Source: Fuerstiella sp041398845
Lineage (GTDB): Bacteria; Planctomycetota; Planctomycetia; Planctomycetales; Planctomycetaceae
DNA: 64,000 nucleotides
Reading direction: 5' to 3'
Assembly: GCA_041398845.1 (NCBI GenBank)
Contig: JAWKTZ010000012.1
Coordinates: forward strand, 62,001 to 126,000
Below the pieces are notes generated by a model. It worked only from the letters and a program-made list of their open reading frames with translations. It was not told the DNA's origin and searched no databases. Below are positions 1 through 9,508 of the stretch, piece after piece. Every line of letters starts with the position of its first letter. Within the stretch, counting starts at the first letter, position 1. The position numbers and the translations under genes were made by a program.

Positions 1-2
1 TT

Positions 3-1163
3 AAACGGAACGTGGAGACATTGATTGAGGAACAGCCTGAACTGATTTTTGATCCGGATGGTGACGGAGATCTGGTCGAACATTTTCGAATGCCAGTGAG
101 TCGCAACTACATTGTTGACCCTAAAGGTTTTCATACATTGGCAGCGGATGGAAACCCACTTGCCGGACAGTTTGGTAACGGAGGCTCTTTTGCACTGTCA
201 CGGTTTGGTGGTGGTCTCAGAACTCTTCAGGGACGTGACACGGTGACGGGAACAGCACAGGATTTGTTTGGGCTCAAGCTTCTTGGCGAGGTTATCGGGG
301 GCAACAATGATGGCTGGAAGACGATGATTGACGCTGTTCCATCATCTGTGGCGAATTCGATTGTTACCTTCGGGCCTGGAATTGATCTGAGCGATGTGCC
401 ATCCTCCAATCTCTTGATGCAGGCTGTCGGCTTTGTTGGCGGAGTGCCAAGAGTTGCAGATCCTGAACAGTTTCAAATTGTTATGTTTACGGCCAGCGGA
501 AAGTTCAGTCAAGCGTTCCCACTAATTGCAGTGGATACTACCGGCAACCAGATCTCTTACACCGAAGACCTCAATGCGAACGGTGCACTCGACAACGGTG
601 AAGATTTCAACGCAAACGGGATTCTTGACGATCGCCGGTTGCCACCGGAGTTCGGGAGCCCACCTGTTGTGAGTCGGGTGCTGATTCAGACACGACGTGT
701 TGGTGATTTTAGCTGGTTACTCACGGTTCGGCGTCGAGGTGATGGAGCCGTCCGGAACCTCGATGTGGTCGTAAAATATAGTGATGGTGTGGACACTGCG
801 TCGGAACAGTTGTTCGACGCCACCTTCGTGCGTGGTGCGAATGTCGTTGGCGTTGTTGTTCCGGCGGGAGCCGACCCTAAGATCGGAAAGGGGCAGTTCT
901 TGTGTGATGTGGGAAATGCCCGATGGTATCGCATACAGGATGTGCAGACTGTACCTCTGATCCCTTCGGGGGGATTCGATTGGACAACTTATACTCATCG
1001 CGTTTTTCTTGAAACTGACGCCAAGGCAAATGCTGGGGCCGATTCCATTAACGGTGCTTTTGATGGGAATGACACATCGTCCTTTGGTCAGGTCATGTTT
1101 CCACCTGGGATTGTTGACGTCTATCCAATGGGTTCCATTTCACTCCCGACGACAGCGAACTAG
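3..1163 (+). CDS. PilV-like secreted/pilus-associated protein, 5' partial
   Basis: The reading frame is open to the left edge, so the true start lies upstream; a GTG at 12 is unlikely to be the real start. No prepilin leader is visible because the N-terminus is missing. The middle holds an Asp/Asn/Gly-rich calcium-loop-like duplication (DLNANGALDNGED, then DFNANGILDD) at about 541-630. It lies 76 bp before a pseudopilin gene and a PulK-like gene on the same strand, so I infer it is the first visible member of a minor-pseudopilin operon, where a PilV/PulI-like gene is expected. The family assignment rests on position and on the beta-rich, Gly/Asp-rich composition, not on a diagnostic motif. 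Confidence 0.6.
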   Translation, partial: KRNVETLIEEQPELIFDPDGDGDLVEHFRMPVSRNYIVDPKGFHTLAADGNPLAGQFGNGGSFALSRFGGGLRTLQGRDTVTGTAQDLFGLKLLGEVIGGNNDGWKTMIDAVPSSVANSIVTFGPGIDLSDVPSSNLLMQAVGFVGGVPRVADPEQFQIVMFTASGKFSQAFPLIAVDTTGNQISYTEDLNANGALDNGEDFNANGILDDRRLPPEFGSPPVVSRVLIQTRRVGDFSWLLTVRRRGDGAVRNLDVVVKYSDGVDTASEQLFDATFVRGANVVGVVVPAGADPKIGKGQFLCDVGNARWYRIQDVQTVPLIPSGGFDWTTYTHRVFLETDAKANAGADSINGAFDGNDTSSFGQVMFPPGIVDVYPMGSISLPTTAN

Positions 1164-1239
1164 CGAAGTCAGCTGCGGCCCTGGCAGTGCATGACTTATT
1201 TTGAACGAAACTGAACGGTTGTAATACCGGCAAAGCAGC

Positions 1240-3369
1240 GTGCTGAGAACCAGAATGCGAAATCACCACTCCACATCAAACACCGAAACAACCGGGAAGC
1301 GGCCTGCTTTCACGCTCGTGGAGATGTTGGTTTCCGTAACACTTGTGTTGCTGATGATGACGTTGTTTGCCAGTATTTTCTCAATGGCCACAGACAGCGT
1401 TAGCCGTCAGAAGGGCATTTCTGAGTTGGATCAGGGTGCAAGAATTCTGTCAAACACGATTCAGGCAGACATCGCCAAACGTACGTTTCGTTACGGCATG
1501 CCTTTCTATCCGGGAGAAGTTGCTGACACCTCGCCGACTCCGTTCGGTCAACGATCCGGATACATCTACGTTTCGGCAAATGATCCCGATAGTGGTATCG
1601 ATGACATTCTGCAGTTTACGGTGAACTCAGATCTCCTGTTTGAAGAGCCCGATGCCACACCATTCTTCGGTTCGGCAGCATTGCTTTACGATCAAGTCGC
1701 TCAGGTGAACGGCGAACTACGTCGAGCTGCTCTGCGTTTCAATCCCAACCAGCCCGAAGCAGACGACAGTGTCCTGGTACCCAATGGTACGGCGGCGTCG
1801 CCGAGTGCCGAAATCAGCTACTTTCTACGAAACGGAAATCTGTATCGACGAGTCATGCTTCTGCGTGATCCATTGGACGTTGTGGGTGGCGATACCGCCA
1901 CAGACCCACGGAGCCTGCGTCTGGACCATCCGTATCTGCTGACAGAGACAGATCGAGGAGTGCCTGACGGCGGGGGAATGTTTTGGTATGTCGCAACACC
2001 TTCCGCTATTGACCCCTTCAATCGTGCCAGCTTCGAACTGAGTGGCTCAGAGACATCGGCGGACCGACCAACATGGAACGTAACTCAGTCGAACGATTTT
2101 TGGCAGGAGTTTGATCTGTCTGCACAGCCTATCGGTACAGGAGGTGGTGGCACGAATCCGTCGGCAGGCCTTACCTTGATTGGAACCTCGGCATTATCGA
2201 ATGACACTGGCAATCCGTTCGTACTTGGCAACCCCGCTGTTCGGTGGGGATTTGATCCATACACCGCACAATCGAGAGAACATTTCGACATTGCCGGCAG
2301 CACTTTCATGGGGCGTTTTTTGTCGGCGGAAACATCAGACTGGCGGTTTAACTGGCCCATGTCAGGATGCCGAAACGAGCCATCTGCGACGAGCTTTTCC
2401 GGGACATTGATCGGAAATGGCAACCCTATGGATCGACTGGGGACGCCACTGACATTCAACAACTTTGGAATTGCCGATGCATTCGACGGAAGCCTGACGG
2501 GCATCGGCCGGGGTGGAAGTCGTAAAGTAGAGGATTTGCTCCTCTCAAATGTCCATGAATTTAGAGTCGAGCTATGGGACGAACGGCTTGGACGATATGT
2601 CACGCCTGGTTACGGAACAGCTATTGGAAGCAATAGTGAACTAATTGGAGATTTTCATATTCGACGATGCCTGCAGGCAGATACGGCGGGCGGCCAGTTT
2701 CATCACGGCCCGCTTGCACCTTATACGCCGGTGCCTGGTTCCACACGTTTGCAACCTCACGTCTTTGATACGTGGAATCCGGATCTCGCCACAGACCCGA
2801 AATTCAGTTTTGACGGTGATCCACTTGTCGATCAGCATTTTGAAATCTCCCCACCGTTCATTCCATACAAGCTGACTCCACCGCTTCAGCCGACCGGGCC
2901 GACACCGACACTTATTGCGGACCCCGTCAACAACGAGCAGGTGCGAATTCGGGCTTTCACCAGTAGCGCCGTGACTGACACGTTGGTCACGAACAGAGGT
3001 TACATGAGGTTCAGCTCAGCCGGCTCACCTGTTGCCTATCAACTGAATGATGTCGTGTTTGTTAATTGGGTCGATGATCCAGGAGCACTCGATGGCCTCT
3101 TCGCCTCTGACTACAGTGAGATGGCGGAACCAAAGTTCCAGATTGCGTATCGCTGTGTCGTAGCCGGAGATCCCGGGCTTGTACCCACCGCCCCGATTGC
3201 ATGGCCGAAAACGCCGGGGCAACGAATCACGTTCGGCGGCACTCAATGGGAGGCCATTGACAACCGGCAGCCTTTGAAATCCATAAGAGTTAAGGTTCGC
3301 TTTCAGGATCCAAATACCGAGTTACTCCGTCAGGTCACGCTGACGCTGCCGATAACGGTCAACGAGTAG
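1240..3369 (+). CDS. Prepilin-type N-terminal cleavage/methylation protein (PulJ-like)
   Basis: Residues about 23-45 form a type III (prepilin) signal: a basic start, then AFTLVEML and a hydrophobic stretch. Prepilin peptidase would cut before the Phe; the residue before it is Ala where Gly is usual. The conserved Glu at +5 is present. At about 709 residues it is several times longer than a normal PulJ/GspJ pseudopilin, which is typical of planctomycetes. A GTG at 1240 and an in-frame ATG at 1255 are both possible starts; either keeps the leader. It lies between a PilV-like and a PulK-like gene, so it is probably a minor pseudopilin of a type II secretion or type IV pilus machine in the inner membrane and periplasm. 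Confidence 0.8.
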   Translation: MLRTRMRNHHSTSNTETTGKRPAFTLVEMLVSVTLVLLMMTLFASIFSMATDSVSRQKGISELDQGARILSNTIQADIAKRTFRYGMPFYPGEVADTSPTPFGQRSGYIYVSANDPDSGIDDILQFTVNSDLLFEEPDATPFFGSAALLYDQVAQVNGELRRAALRFNPNQPEADDSVLVPNGTAASPSAEISYFLRNGNLYRRVMLLRDPLDVVGGDTATDPRSLRLDHPYLLTETDRGVPDGGGMFWYVATPSAIDPFNRASFELSGSETSADRPTWNVTQSNDFWQEFDLSAQPIGTGGGGTNPSAGLTLIGTSALSNDTGNPFVLGNPAVRWGFDPYTAQSREHFDIAGSTFMGRFLSAETSDWRFNWPMSGCRNEPSATSFSGTLIGNGNPMDRLGTPLTFNNFGIADAFDGSLTGIGRGGSRKVEDLLLSNVHEFRVELWDERLGRYVTPGYGTAIGSNSELIGDFHIRRCLQADTAGGQFHHGPLAPYTPVPGSTRLQPHVFDTWNPDLATDPKFSFDGDPLVDQHFEISPPFIPYKLTPPLQPTGPTPTLIADPVNNEQVRIRAFTSSAVTDTLVTNRGYMRFSSAGSPVAYQLNDVVFVNWVDDPGALDGLFASDYSEMAEPKFQIAYRCVVAGDPGLVPTAPIAWPKTPGQRITFGGTQWEAIDNRQPLKSIRVKVRFQDPNTELLRQVTLTLPITVNE

Positions 3370-3497
3370 GCCGATTTCGGCGGTTCAGAATCACTTCTTG
3401 AGAATGTGACGTTCGTCACAACGTCTTGGGCACCGGACGCCAAGTCACCACGTGTGAGCCAACACCGGCCTTCGCCGATGGCTTCAGGAGCAAGGCT

Positions 3498-6400
3498 ATG
3501 AATTCCAGAACTTTAAATCGAGTTTCCTCTGTTCAAACACGCCGAGGTTCAACTCTACTTATCGTGTTGTCGCTGCTCAGCATCCTCGCATTCCTGGGGA
3601 TGGTGTTTTTCACGATTGCATCGCAGGAGCGTGCCAGCGCCGAGTACTTCAGCGAAGCTGCGAAGAATGAGGTTGAGACACCGGACGACCCATTGCCGTA
3701 CGGATTGCGTCACATCCTTGTAGGCCCTGGCAATTTTGAAAAGGGCAGCATTCTACATAGTCCCACGAATCGACACGCCATGATCACAAATATGGTCGGT
3801 GACGATCTCGCACCATTCACCGGAACTGGGAATAAGGTAATCTATGATTCGGGGCTGCCGGTCATAGACAATGACAACGATACCGTGGCAGATACCTTTG
3901 GTAATGCTTTCAGCAATCCTTTGAACTTTGTTGATTCCCTTGTTGCCTGGGCCAATGCCGGTGTCAACGAGGATGGCTTGCGGCAAGCACGACTTCTTTT
4001 TCCAAAACCAGACGTACCTTACACCTATCCGGACATTAACAACCTCTTCCTGAGCTACAAAGGCTGGGCAATTCGTGACAACGGTGCTGGCATTTCAGAT
4101 CCCACCCTTCGATACGAACGAGTGCCTGTGATCATTCCCAGTTTCTTCCGGCCATCGCTGCTTAAGTCTTCCGGATCCAACGGTTTCGGGGGCACGAATA
4201 CTCTTACTGACTTCGACTGGTACAATGAGGCGGCACATCCCCAGTATGTGTCCAGACTTATGCGTCCTCACGCAGAGCACATTGTCGGCGTGACTGGAGC
4301 CGGTGTTCCGGTTCGCAGATTCTTGGATGCTCAGAACCCCGCCCATAGCGCTACGATTGCTGGTTTGCCCGGAGCGAGTGGACCGTTTCCACTTCGGCGA
4401 TCCGAGGGAGGAAACTCGGCAAATTTTGGCAAGTTGGGCCTTTGGACTGGAGACTTACTATTTGATCCAATGTCGCCACCTGTGGTGACCGATGGCATTC
4501 CGTCGCAATTTGCTGAAGGATTTGAACTTGACTCAGACAACGATCGAGACGGAGTCAAAGAGGGAATCTGGTTGGATCTGGCGTATCCAATGGAGTCCAC
4601 TTCGGGCGGGATAAATTATGTCACGCTGTTTTCATTCACAATCGCAGACCTGGATTCATTGATCGACCTGAATGTTCATGGAAACATGGCCGAAGTACCT
4701 CGCAGTGCAAATGTCGGAGCGTTGGTGGGCGCGGGGAACGTACTCGCAACGACCGCCGTTTCCGGATCGAATCAAGGGCTCAGTCCTGTTGAAGTAAGCC
4801 CCGTTCCGGCTCTGTATCCACCTGGAGCCGCAGCAGACACTGGCGCTGAATTCACAGATTGGTACGGCGCAAATCCAGCAAATCGTCTTGAGCAGGCGAA
4901 CATGGAGCTGATGTGGCTGTTGACAGGGCGTATTGACCGGTCAAGCGGTGCTCTGGCAACATATCAGGTGCATGCAGGAAAATGGGGAGACGAAACGGCC
5001 TTGTGGTATCACGCCGTCAATCCTGGTGCCAGAAATGTGAGTAGTCTTCCTCGACCCGGACGATCCGGAAACCTGGCAGTTGCATCGGCCAGCGGAATCG
5101 ATTTTGGTGGCCAGCAGGGATTCGATGACAACCAGGATCTCTTTGAGGGGATTGCCAAACAGGCAAACGGGTCGTCTCCAGCCAATGGAGTTGTTCGAGG
5201 CTTCGTACACCCACTGGATATTAGTGGTCGAGGACAAATTTCAATCACCGGCGATCCTCGGATTCCAAACCTGTTCAACGATGTCAGCACGAGTCCCAGT
5301 CGCTGGCTGCGATACTTTCAGTACCCGTTAGTGGGTGCAGTTGGAAGTCTGGAGAATGATTCACCGTATGTTCTTGGTCGGGATGCTGCATTTACGGGTG
5401 CCGGTGACGATCTCGTGACTAGTGCCAGCTTTAATTATGCGCTCGATGATCCTGCTGAAGTAATCTTTGACAATGACCGAACATTACGTCCCGAAGACGC
5501 CCTCTTCGGGCCCGGCGATTCGGCCGTTGCACACTTGGTTGACGCCGACATTTTCGACTCACAGACATCGCTAAGTAATAGATTGCAAAATCTAGCTCCA
5601 TATGCATTCGCCCCGGATTCCGGAATCAAGGAACGCTTCACCACGCTTACTAATTCACTTCGGTATTTTCCGCTACCACATCAATTGGGAGCCGACCTAT
5701 TGCCGGACGCAATTTCGGGCGGCACTGACGATGGCCCAAGAAGTTGGGAATGGTCTGCAGATTCGGACGGCACGGATGATGGTCAACATGGAAACACTTC
5801 GGGAGACGGAATTCCGGACGGCGATGGCAGATTCGAGTTTCCTCCTAAATTCGGTGCCATTCAACCATATTCATCGCTCGACCCGTTTCGCGTCGTCACA
5901 CGTCGACTGCTGATGACAGAAGTCGGTGATCGCGGTGCTTTGAACGGTCAGTTGCCACTTAGTGTTAACCACCTGCTTGACGTTAACCGAAGTGCTCAAA
6001 CTCCCCCGGAAACAAACCCCGCAGCATTCCTGAGATTCCTAAGACGCTCCGGAATGCGATTCCGGGAATTGACTGAACATCCTGATGCAGACGAAACCGA
6101 TTCCGGCGGCAACACTGCCGCTGCACTGACTTCAGTTCCCGACAGCAGCACTGCTGCTGGCCAAACTGCGCGCCAAACATTTCCTCCACGGACTTTTGCG
6201 CAGCGTGAGTTCTGGGCCAGGCGAGACCGCCAACAAATGGCACGTGATATCTATGTGTTGCTGTATACGATCGGTGGCGCGGAATTGTCCGGCAGCAATG
6301 TAATTGACTATACGGGCGACAACAGTGCGCGAGCTCTGTACTCAAATCACCAACTGCGACGGATGGCACAATTTGCTGTCAACCTTGTGGATGCGATGGA

Positions 6401-8786
6401 TACGGACAATGTCATCACAAAGTTCGAATACGACAAAAACCTGAACAATGGATGGAACCTGGATGATGATGCATTTACCGATGACGGGTTTGCAGCCGCA
6501 GCAGTGCCATCTGCACCTGAATCCATCTTGACAAGTGACACAGGGAATGGTCTCTATCCAGAAGACAGTGCGACTGATCGCGGTGTTGTTTATGGTGTTG
6601 AAGCTCAACAGTTAGCATTCTCGGAAGCCCTCGCTGTATATTCCGAGAGATTTCTGGGAGGGAACCTGACAGAGACACCTTACGACGATATAGCAGCACA
6701 TCGGCTATTCCTGCACCTTGAGCTGCAGAACATGCAGCCCTATTCGGTGCCGTTGGCACGAGCAGAAGTGGGATCAGTTGATGAAGAGAAGGCTATTTGG
6801 CGACTGTTGCGGATTGACCGAGAGGACAGCACGGGAAGTCCTCGTTCTACGTTTCCTCAGGTTGACACGCCGAACAACGAATTCAGTCTGATGAATGGAA
6901 ACAACGACGTTCCTGGTGGCGGTACCTTTACCATTGGGATTGCAAGTGAACAAGGCGCGCCTGGCAACACGGATCCAACGGGGTTTGGTACCGCTGATAT
7001 TTACGTAGATGATGACAATGACGGGGCCTTCACACTCATTTCGCCGGATATCGGAGCTCAGACGGCAACAATCGCTCTGGGTACAACTCCTGCTCCCAAC
7101 TGTGATCTGGATACCGTCCACATGCGGGACCGGACAAAGTTTTTGGCAAATGGGTCCGTTCAAAGCGGCGCCTTCCTTGAGGGTGTCATCGACACTGCGT
7201 CAAATGTTCCCAAAGAGTATCACGGAAACGCGGAGTACGACTTTGCGCCAGTTGGCGGCCCAACAGAAGGAGGCTTCGAAGTCGTGTTACAAAGGCGCGC
7301 GAATCCAAATCTACCCAGTCTCCCATTGGCGGAGAATCCATTTGTCGAGGTTGACCGAATTTCGGTTTCTTTGAGCAAGTTGATTGATCTTTCTGGTATG
7401 ACGCCGACGGTCGATCTCTCGAAGTTAAAAAGTGTCGAGCGTCGAGAGCCGCTGGATTCAGGTTCAACAAGCACGCTAGCGCACGAACCCTTGGCGCCAG
7501 GGGTCAATTGGCGCCAGAATTCTATTGGCGCGCTGATGAATGACGTCACGGATGACCCCACCGGAACGACGTTCGATGGCATGGGCGTCTTTGACCTGTG
7601 GCAGGTTCATTTCGATCGGGATTATGGCAACCCTGGTGAACTCTTGACTCTGCCGGTCGTGCCACCTCGGTTGTTGACAACTCGTCTGGATCGCATGCGT
7701 CAGGCACCCTATCAGCAGTCTGATCGAAATGAGGGCACCGGAACGGTCACGTTAGAGGAGGAGTGGATCAGTACGGCAGAGGCTATGTTTCTTCAGCCGG
7801 AATTCCAAACGACCGTCCCACCGGCGATTCCGACCTCAGATGACAATCGGTGGTACCGTCTTTTGCAGTTTTTGGAGGTGCCTTCTCGTTTGAATACAAC
7901 ACTTGGGAACTACCTTGCACTTAATAGAACTCCAGGCAAAGTGAATTTAAATGGCATTCGACACATCGAAGTGTATGCTGGCCTGATAGACGATCAGACC
8001 TTTGCCAGTCTGCCCTACAGACGTGATCCCCCGGATATTACGTCTCCGTTCGACGCTGACAATCGTTATGCGCCCTTCATGCAAAACTCCACTCCGGGGA
8101 ATGCTTCAGTAACGACTGTAACGGGCGTAGACGCTGTGTTGCCGTTTAAGGACCGATGGTTTGAATTCATTTCACAACGCGACGGCATGACCAGTACTTT
8201 TGACGCTCTGCTGGGTGGCGTGACTGATTTCTGGATTCCCGGCACACCAAATGCGAAGCCCTTTCACCCATTTGGTTATACCTTACAGAGTGATGTTACT
8301 CAGTCGACTGTTTCTGAGCCGAACCGAGGAGACAATGGGTTCGAGCAGTCAATTCTGCGTCGCGCTGAAATAGACGTGGTTGGGGCGCCAAACGACGAGA
8401 ATCGCAATTGGCTTGAGGTCGGTAGTTTGGCATTCCATCAGGGGCCTAACGCTCAATCGAACGGTCTAATGCGAAATCAACTGGTTTCGAAATTACTGAA
8501 CAACACGACAACGACGAGCAATGTGTTCGTTGTGTATGTGACCGCCGCATATTTCGAAGCAGCGGAGGACACCAATGGCTTCGTTCAGGTCGGTGGTCGT
8601 TTGGACCTCGACGGTGACACTGTTACGAACGGAGTTTCTGCCGATACAACCTCCGGATGGGAAAAAAGAGCAGTCTTCATTATCGATCGCACCGAAGCCT
8701 ACAACGCGTTCGATCCTGCGAGTGGAAGTTTCGATTGGCAACGTTTGATCAAATATCGTGCCGATCTGGGCACCGACGGAATGTAG
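3498..8786 (+). CDS. Giant PulK/GspK-like general secretion protein
   Basis: A protein of 1762 residues. The start is ATG 3498, preceded by AGGAG at 3486-3490, rather than an upstream in-frame TTG at 3426. Residues about 14-40 carry RRGSTLLIVLSLLSILAFL followed by FFTIASQERA, the pattern of PulK/PilX minor pseudopilins, which have Gly before the processed end and no Glu at +5. The rest is a very long, Asp/Asn/Gly-rich extracytoplasmic region. The same-strand neighbours are a PulJ-like and a PilV-like gene, and a strong terminator follows 35 bp after the stop, so this is the last gene of the operon. Normal GspK is about 300-350 residues. Confidence 0.75.
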   Translation: MNSRTLNRVSSVQTRRGSTLLIVLSLLSILAFLGMVFFTIASQERASAEYFSEAAKNEVETPDDPLPYGLRHILVGPGNFEKGSILHSPTNRHAMITNMVGDDLAPFTGTGNKVIYDSGLPVIDNDNDTVADTFGNAFSNPLNFVDSLVAWANAGVNEDGLRQARLLFPKPDVPYTYPDINNLFLSYKGWAIRDNGAGISDPTLRYERVPVIIPSFFRPSLLKSSGSNGFGGTNTLTDFDWYNEAAHPQYVSRLMRPHAEHIVGVTGAGVPVRRFLDAQNPAHSATIAGLPGASGPFPLRRSEGGNSANFGKLGLWTGDLLFDPMSPPVVTDGIPSQFAEGFELDSDNDRDGVKEGIWLDLAYPMESTSGGINYVTLFSFTIADLDSLIDLNVHGNMAEVPRSANVGALVGAGNVLATTAVSGSNQGLSPVEVSPVPALYPPGAAADTGAEFTDWYGANPANRLEQANMELMWLLTGRIDRSSGALATYQVHAGKWGDETALWYHAVNPGARNVSSLPRPGRSGNLAVASASGIDFGGQQGFDDNQDLFEGIAKQANGSSPANGVVRGFVHPLDISGRGQISITGDPRIPNLFNDVSTSPSRWLRYFQYPLVGAVGSLENDSPYVLGRDAAFTGAGDDLVTSASFNYALDDPAEVIFDNDRTLRPEDALFGPGDSAVAHLVDADIFDSQTSLSNRLQNLAPYAFAPDSGIKERFTTLTNSLRYFPLPHQLGADLLPDAISGGTDDGPRSWEWSADSDGTDDGQHGNTSGDGIPDGDGRFEFPPKFGAIQPYSSLDPFRVVTRRLLMTEVGDRGALNGQLPLSVNHLLDVNRSAQTPPETNPAAFLRFLRRSGMRFRELTEHPDADETDSGGNTAAALTSVPDSSTAAGQTARQTFPPRTFAQREFWARRDRQQMARDIYVLLYTIGGAELSGSNVIDYTGDNSARALYSNHQLRRMAQFAVNLVDAMDTDNVITKFEYDKNLNNGWNLDDDAFTDDGFAAAAVPSAPESILTSDTGNGLYPEDSATDRGVVYGVEAQQLAFSEALAVYSERFLGGNLTETPYDDIAAHRLFLHLELQNMQPYSVPLARAEVGSVDEEKAIWRLLRIDREDSTGSPRSTFPQVDTPNNEFSLMNGNNDVPGGGTFTIGIASEQGAPGNTDPTGFGTADIYVDDDNDGAFTLISPDIGAQTATIALGTTPAPNCDLDTVHMRDRTKFLANGSVQSGAFLEGVIDTASNVPKEYHGNAEYDFAPVGGPTEGGFEVVLQRRANPNLPSLPLAENPFVEVDRISVSLSKLIDLSGMTPTVDLSKLKSVERREPLDSGSTSTLAHEPLAPGVNWRQNSIGALMNDVTDDPTGTTFDGMGVFDLWQVHFDRDYGNPGELLTLPVVPPRLLTTRLDRMRQAPYQQSDRNEGTGTVTLEEEWISTAEAMFLQPEFQTTVPPAIPTSDDNRWYRLLQFLEVPSRLNTTLGNYLALNRTPGKVNLNGIRHIEVYAGLIDDQTFASLPYRRDPPDITSPFDADNRYAPFMQNSTPGNASVTTVTGVDAVLPFKDRWFEFISQRDGMTSTFDALLGGVTDFWIPGTPNAKPFHPFGYTLQSDVTQSTVSEPNRGDNGFEQSILRRAEIDVVGAPNDENRNWLEVGSLAFHQGPNAQSNGLMRNQLVSKLLNNTTTTSNVFVVYVTAAYFEAAEDTNGFVQVGGRLDLDGDTVTNGVSADTTSGWEKRAVFIIDRTEAYNAFDPASGSFDWQRLIKYRADLGTDGM

Positions 8787-8820
8787 CATTTTCGCTCTTA
8801 ATTTCGCGAAGGTGTTAAGT

Positions 8821-8854
8821 GCCTCAACGAAGTCAAATTCATTGAGGCTTTTTT
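8821..8854 (+). terminator. Rho-independent terminator of the pseudopilin operon
   Basis: An 11-bp stem with one mismatch (8821-8831 against 8838-8848), a 6-nt loop GTCAAA and a run of six T at 8849-8854. It lies 35 bp after the stop of the PulK-like gene. Confidence 0.9.
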
Positions 8855-9028
8855 CTTGGCCGATGCGGCGTGTTGGTCATTGAGACCGGGGTGTTTGATT
8901 TTCGGGCCGTGAGCAGCTTCGGGACGGGAACTGTGCTGTGAACGAGCCTTTCTGGTAATCAACGCTGGCTGTTTGGTGGCAATTGGACGGTGTTCGGTTG
9001 ATTACGGTTCGTGTCATACCGCGTCATC

Positions 9029-9403
9029 TTACCCCAGCACTCCGCGCAGGCGTTCGGTGACTTCTGCGGAATTGAGTTCGGCTTTTCCGAAGCCGTAGGT
9101 GGCTCCGCAGTTTACGGCCTTTTCCTGCCATTCGGGAAAATTTGAGACCAGCATCACCGGCACGTGAGCTGTCGCCGGGTTTTGTTTGATGGCTTTCAGA
9201 ATCTCCATCCCGTCGCTGTAGTCCGCGTCCAGTTTGCGATTGATCAGCACCAGGTCAATCGAATGCTGCTCCAGAATTCGCAGAGATTCGTCGGCGTGGT
9301 CGGCGGCGAGCACCTGAGTGTCGAATCGAGACGTCAGAAAATGCTGTATGGCGGCGTGATCGGGACGACACTGACCAATGCTGAGAACGGTCCTTGATGG
9401 CAT
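9029..9403 (-). CDS. Receiver-like domain protein lacking the phospho-acceptor Asp
   Basis: About 124 residues. I chose the start at 9403 (MPSRTVLSIG) because the upstream extension does not look like a receiver domain. The fold pattern of a CheY-like receiver is clear: VLSIG strand, DLVLIN strand, DGMEILKAIK helix, PVMLVS strand and the GFGKAEL Lys loop. However, the acidic pair after strand 1 is replaced by Gly-Gln, and the phospho-acceptor position at the end of strand 3 is Asn55. The switch Ser and the conserved Lys remain. It is a stand-alone receiver with no output domain, probably a phosphorylation-independent protein-interaction module. It is divergent from the secreted repeat protein at 9509. 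Confidence 0.75.
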   Translation of the reverse strand: MPSRTVLSIGQCRPDHAAIQHFLTSRFDTQVLAADHADESLRILEQHSIDLVLINRKLDADYSDGMEILKAIKQNPATAHVPVMLVSNFPEWQEKAVNCGATYGFGKAELNSAEVTERLRGVLG

Positions 9404-9508
9404 AAACACGACACTTTTCAGGATTTGAACAGGGCACACAGGCCACACAGGGAACGGCACCGGCGGAACACTTTCACAAACCGCCCGGAATCCGGCTATG
9501 ATAGCAGC

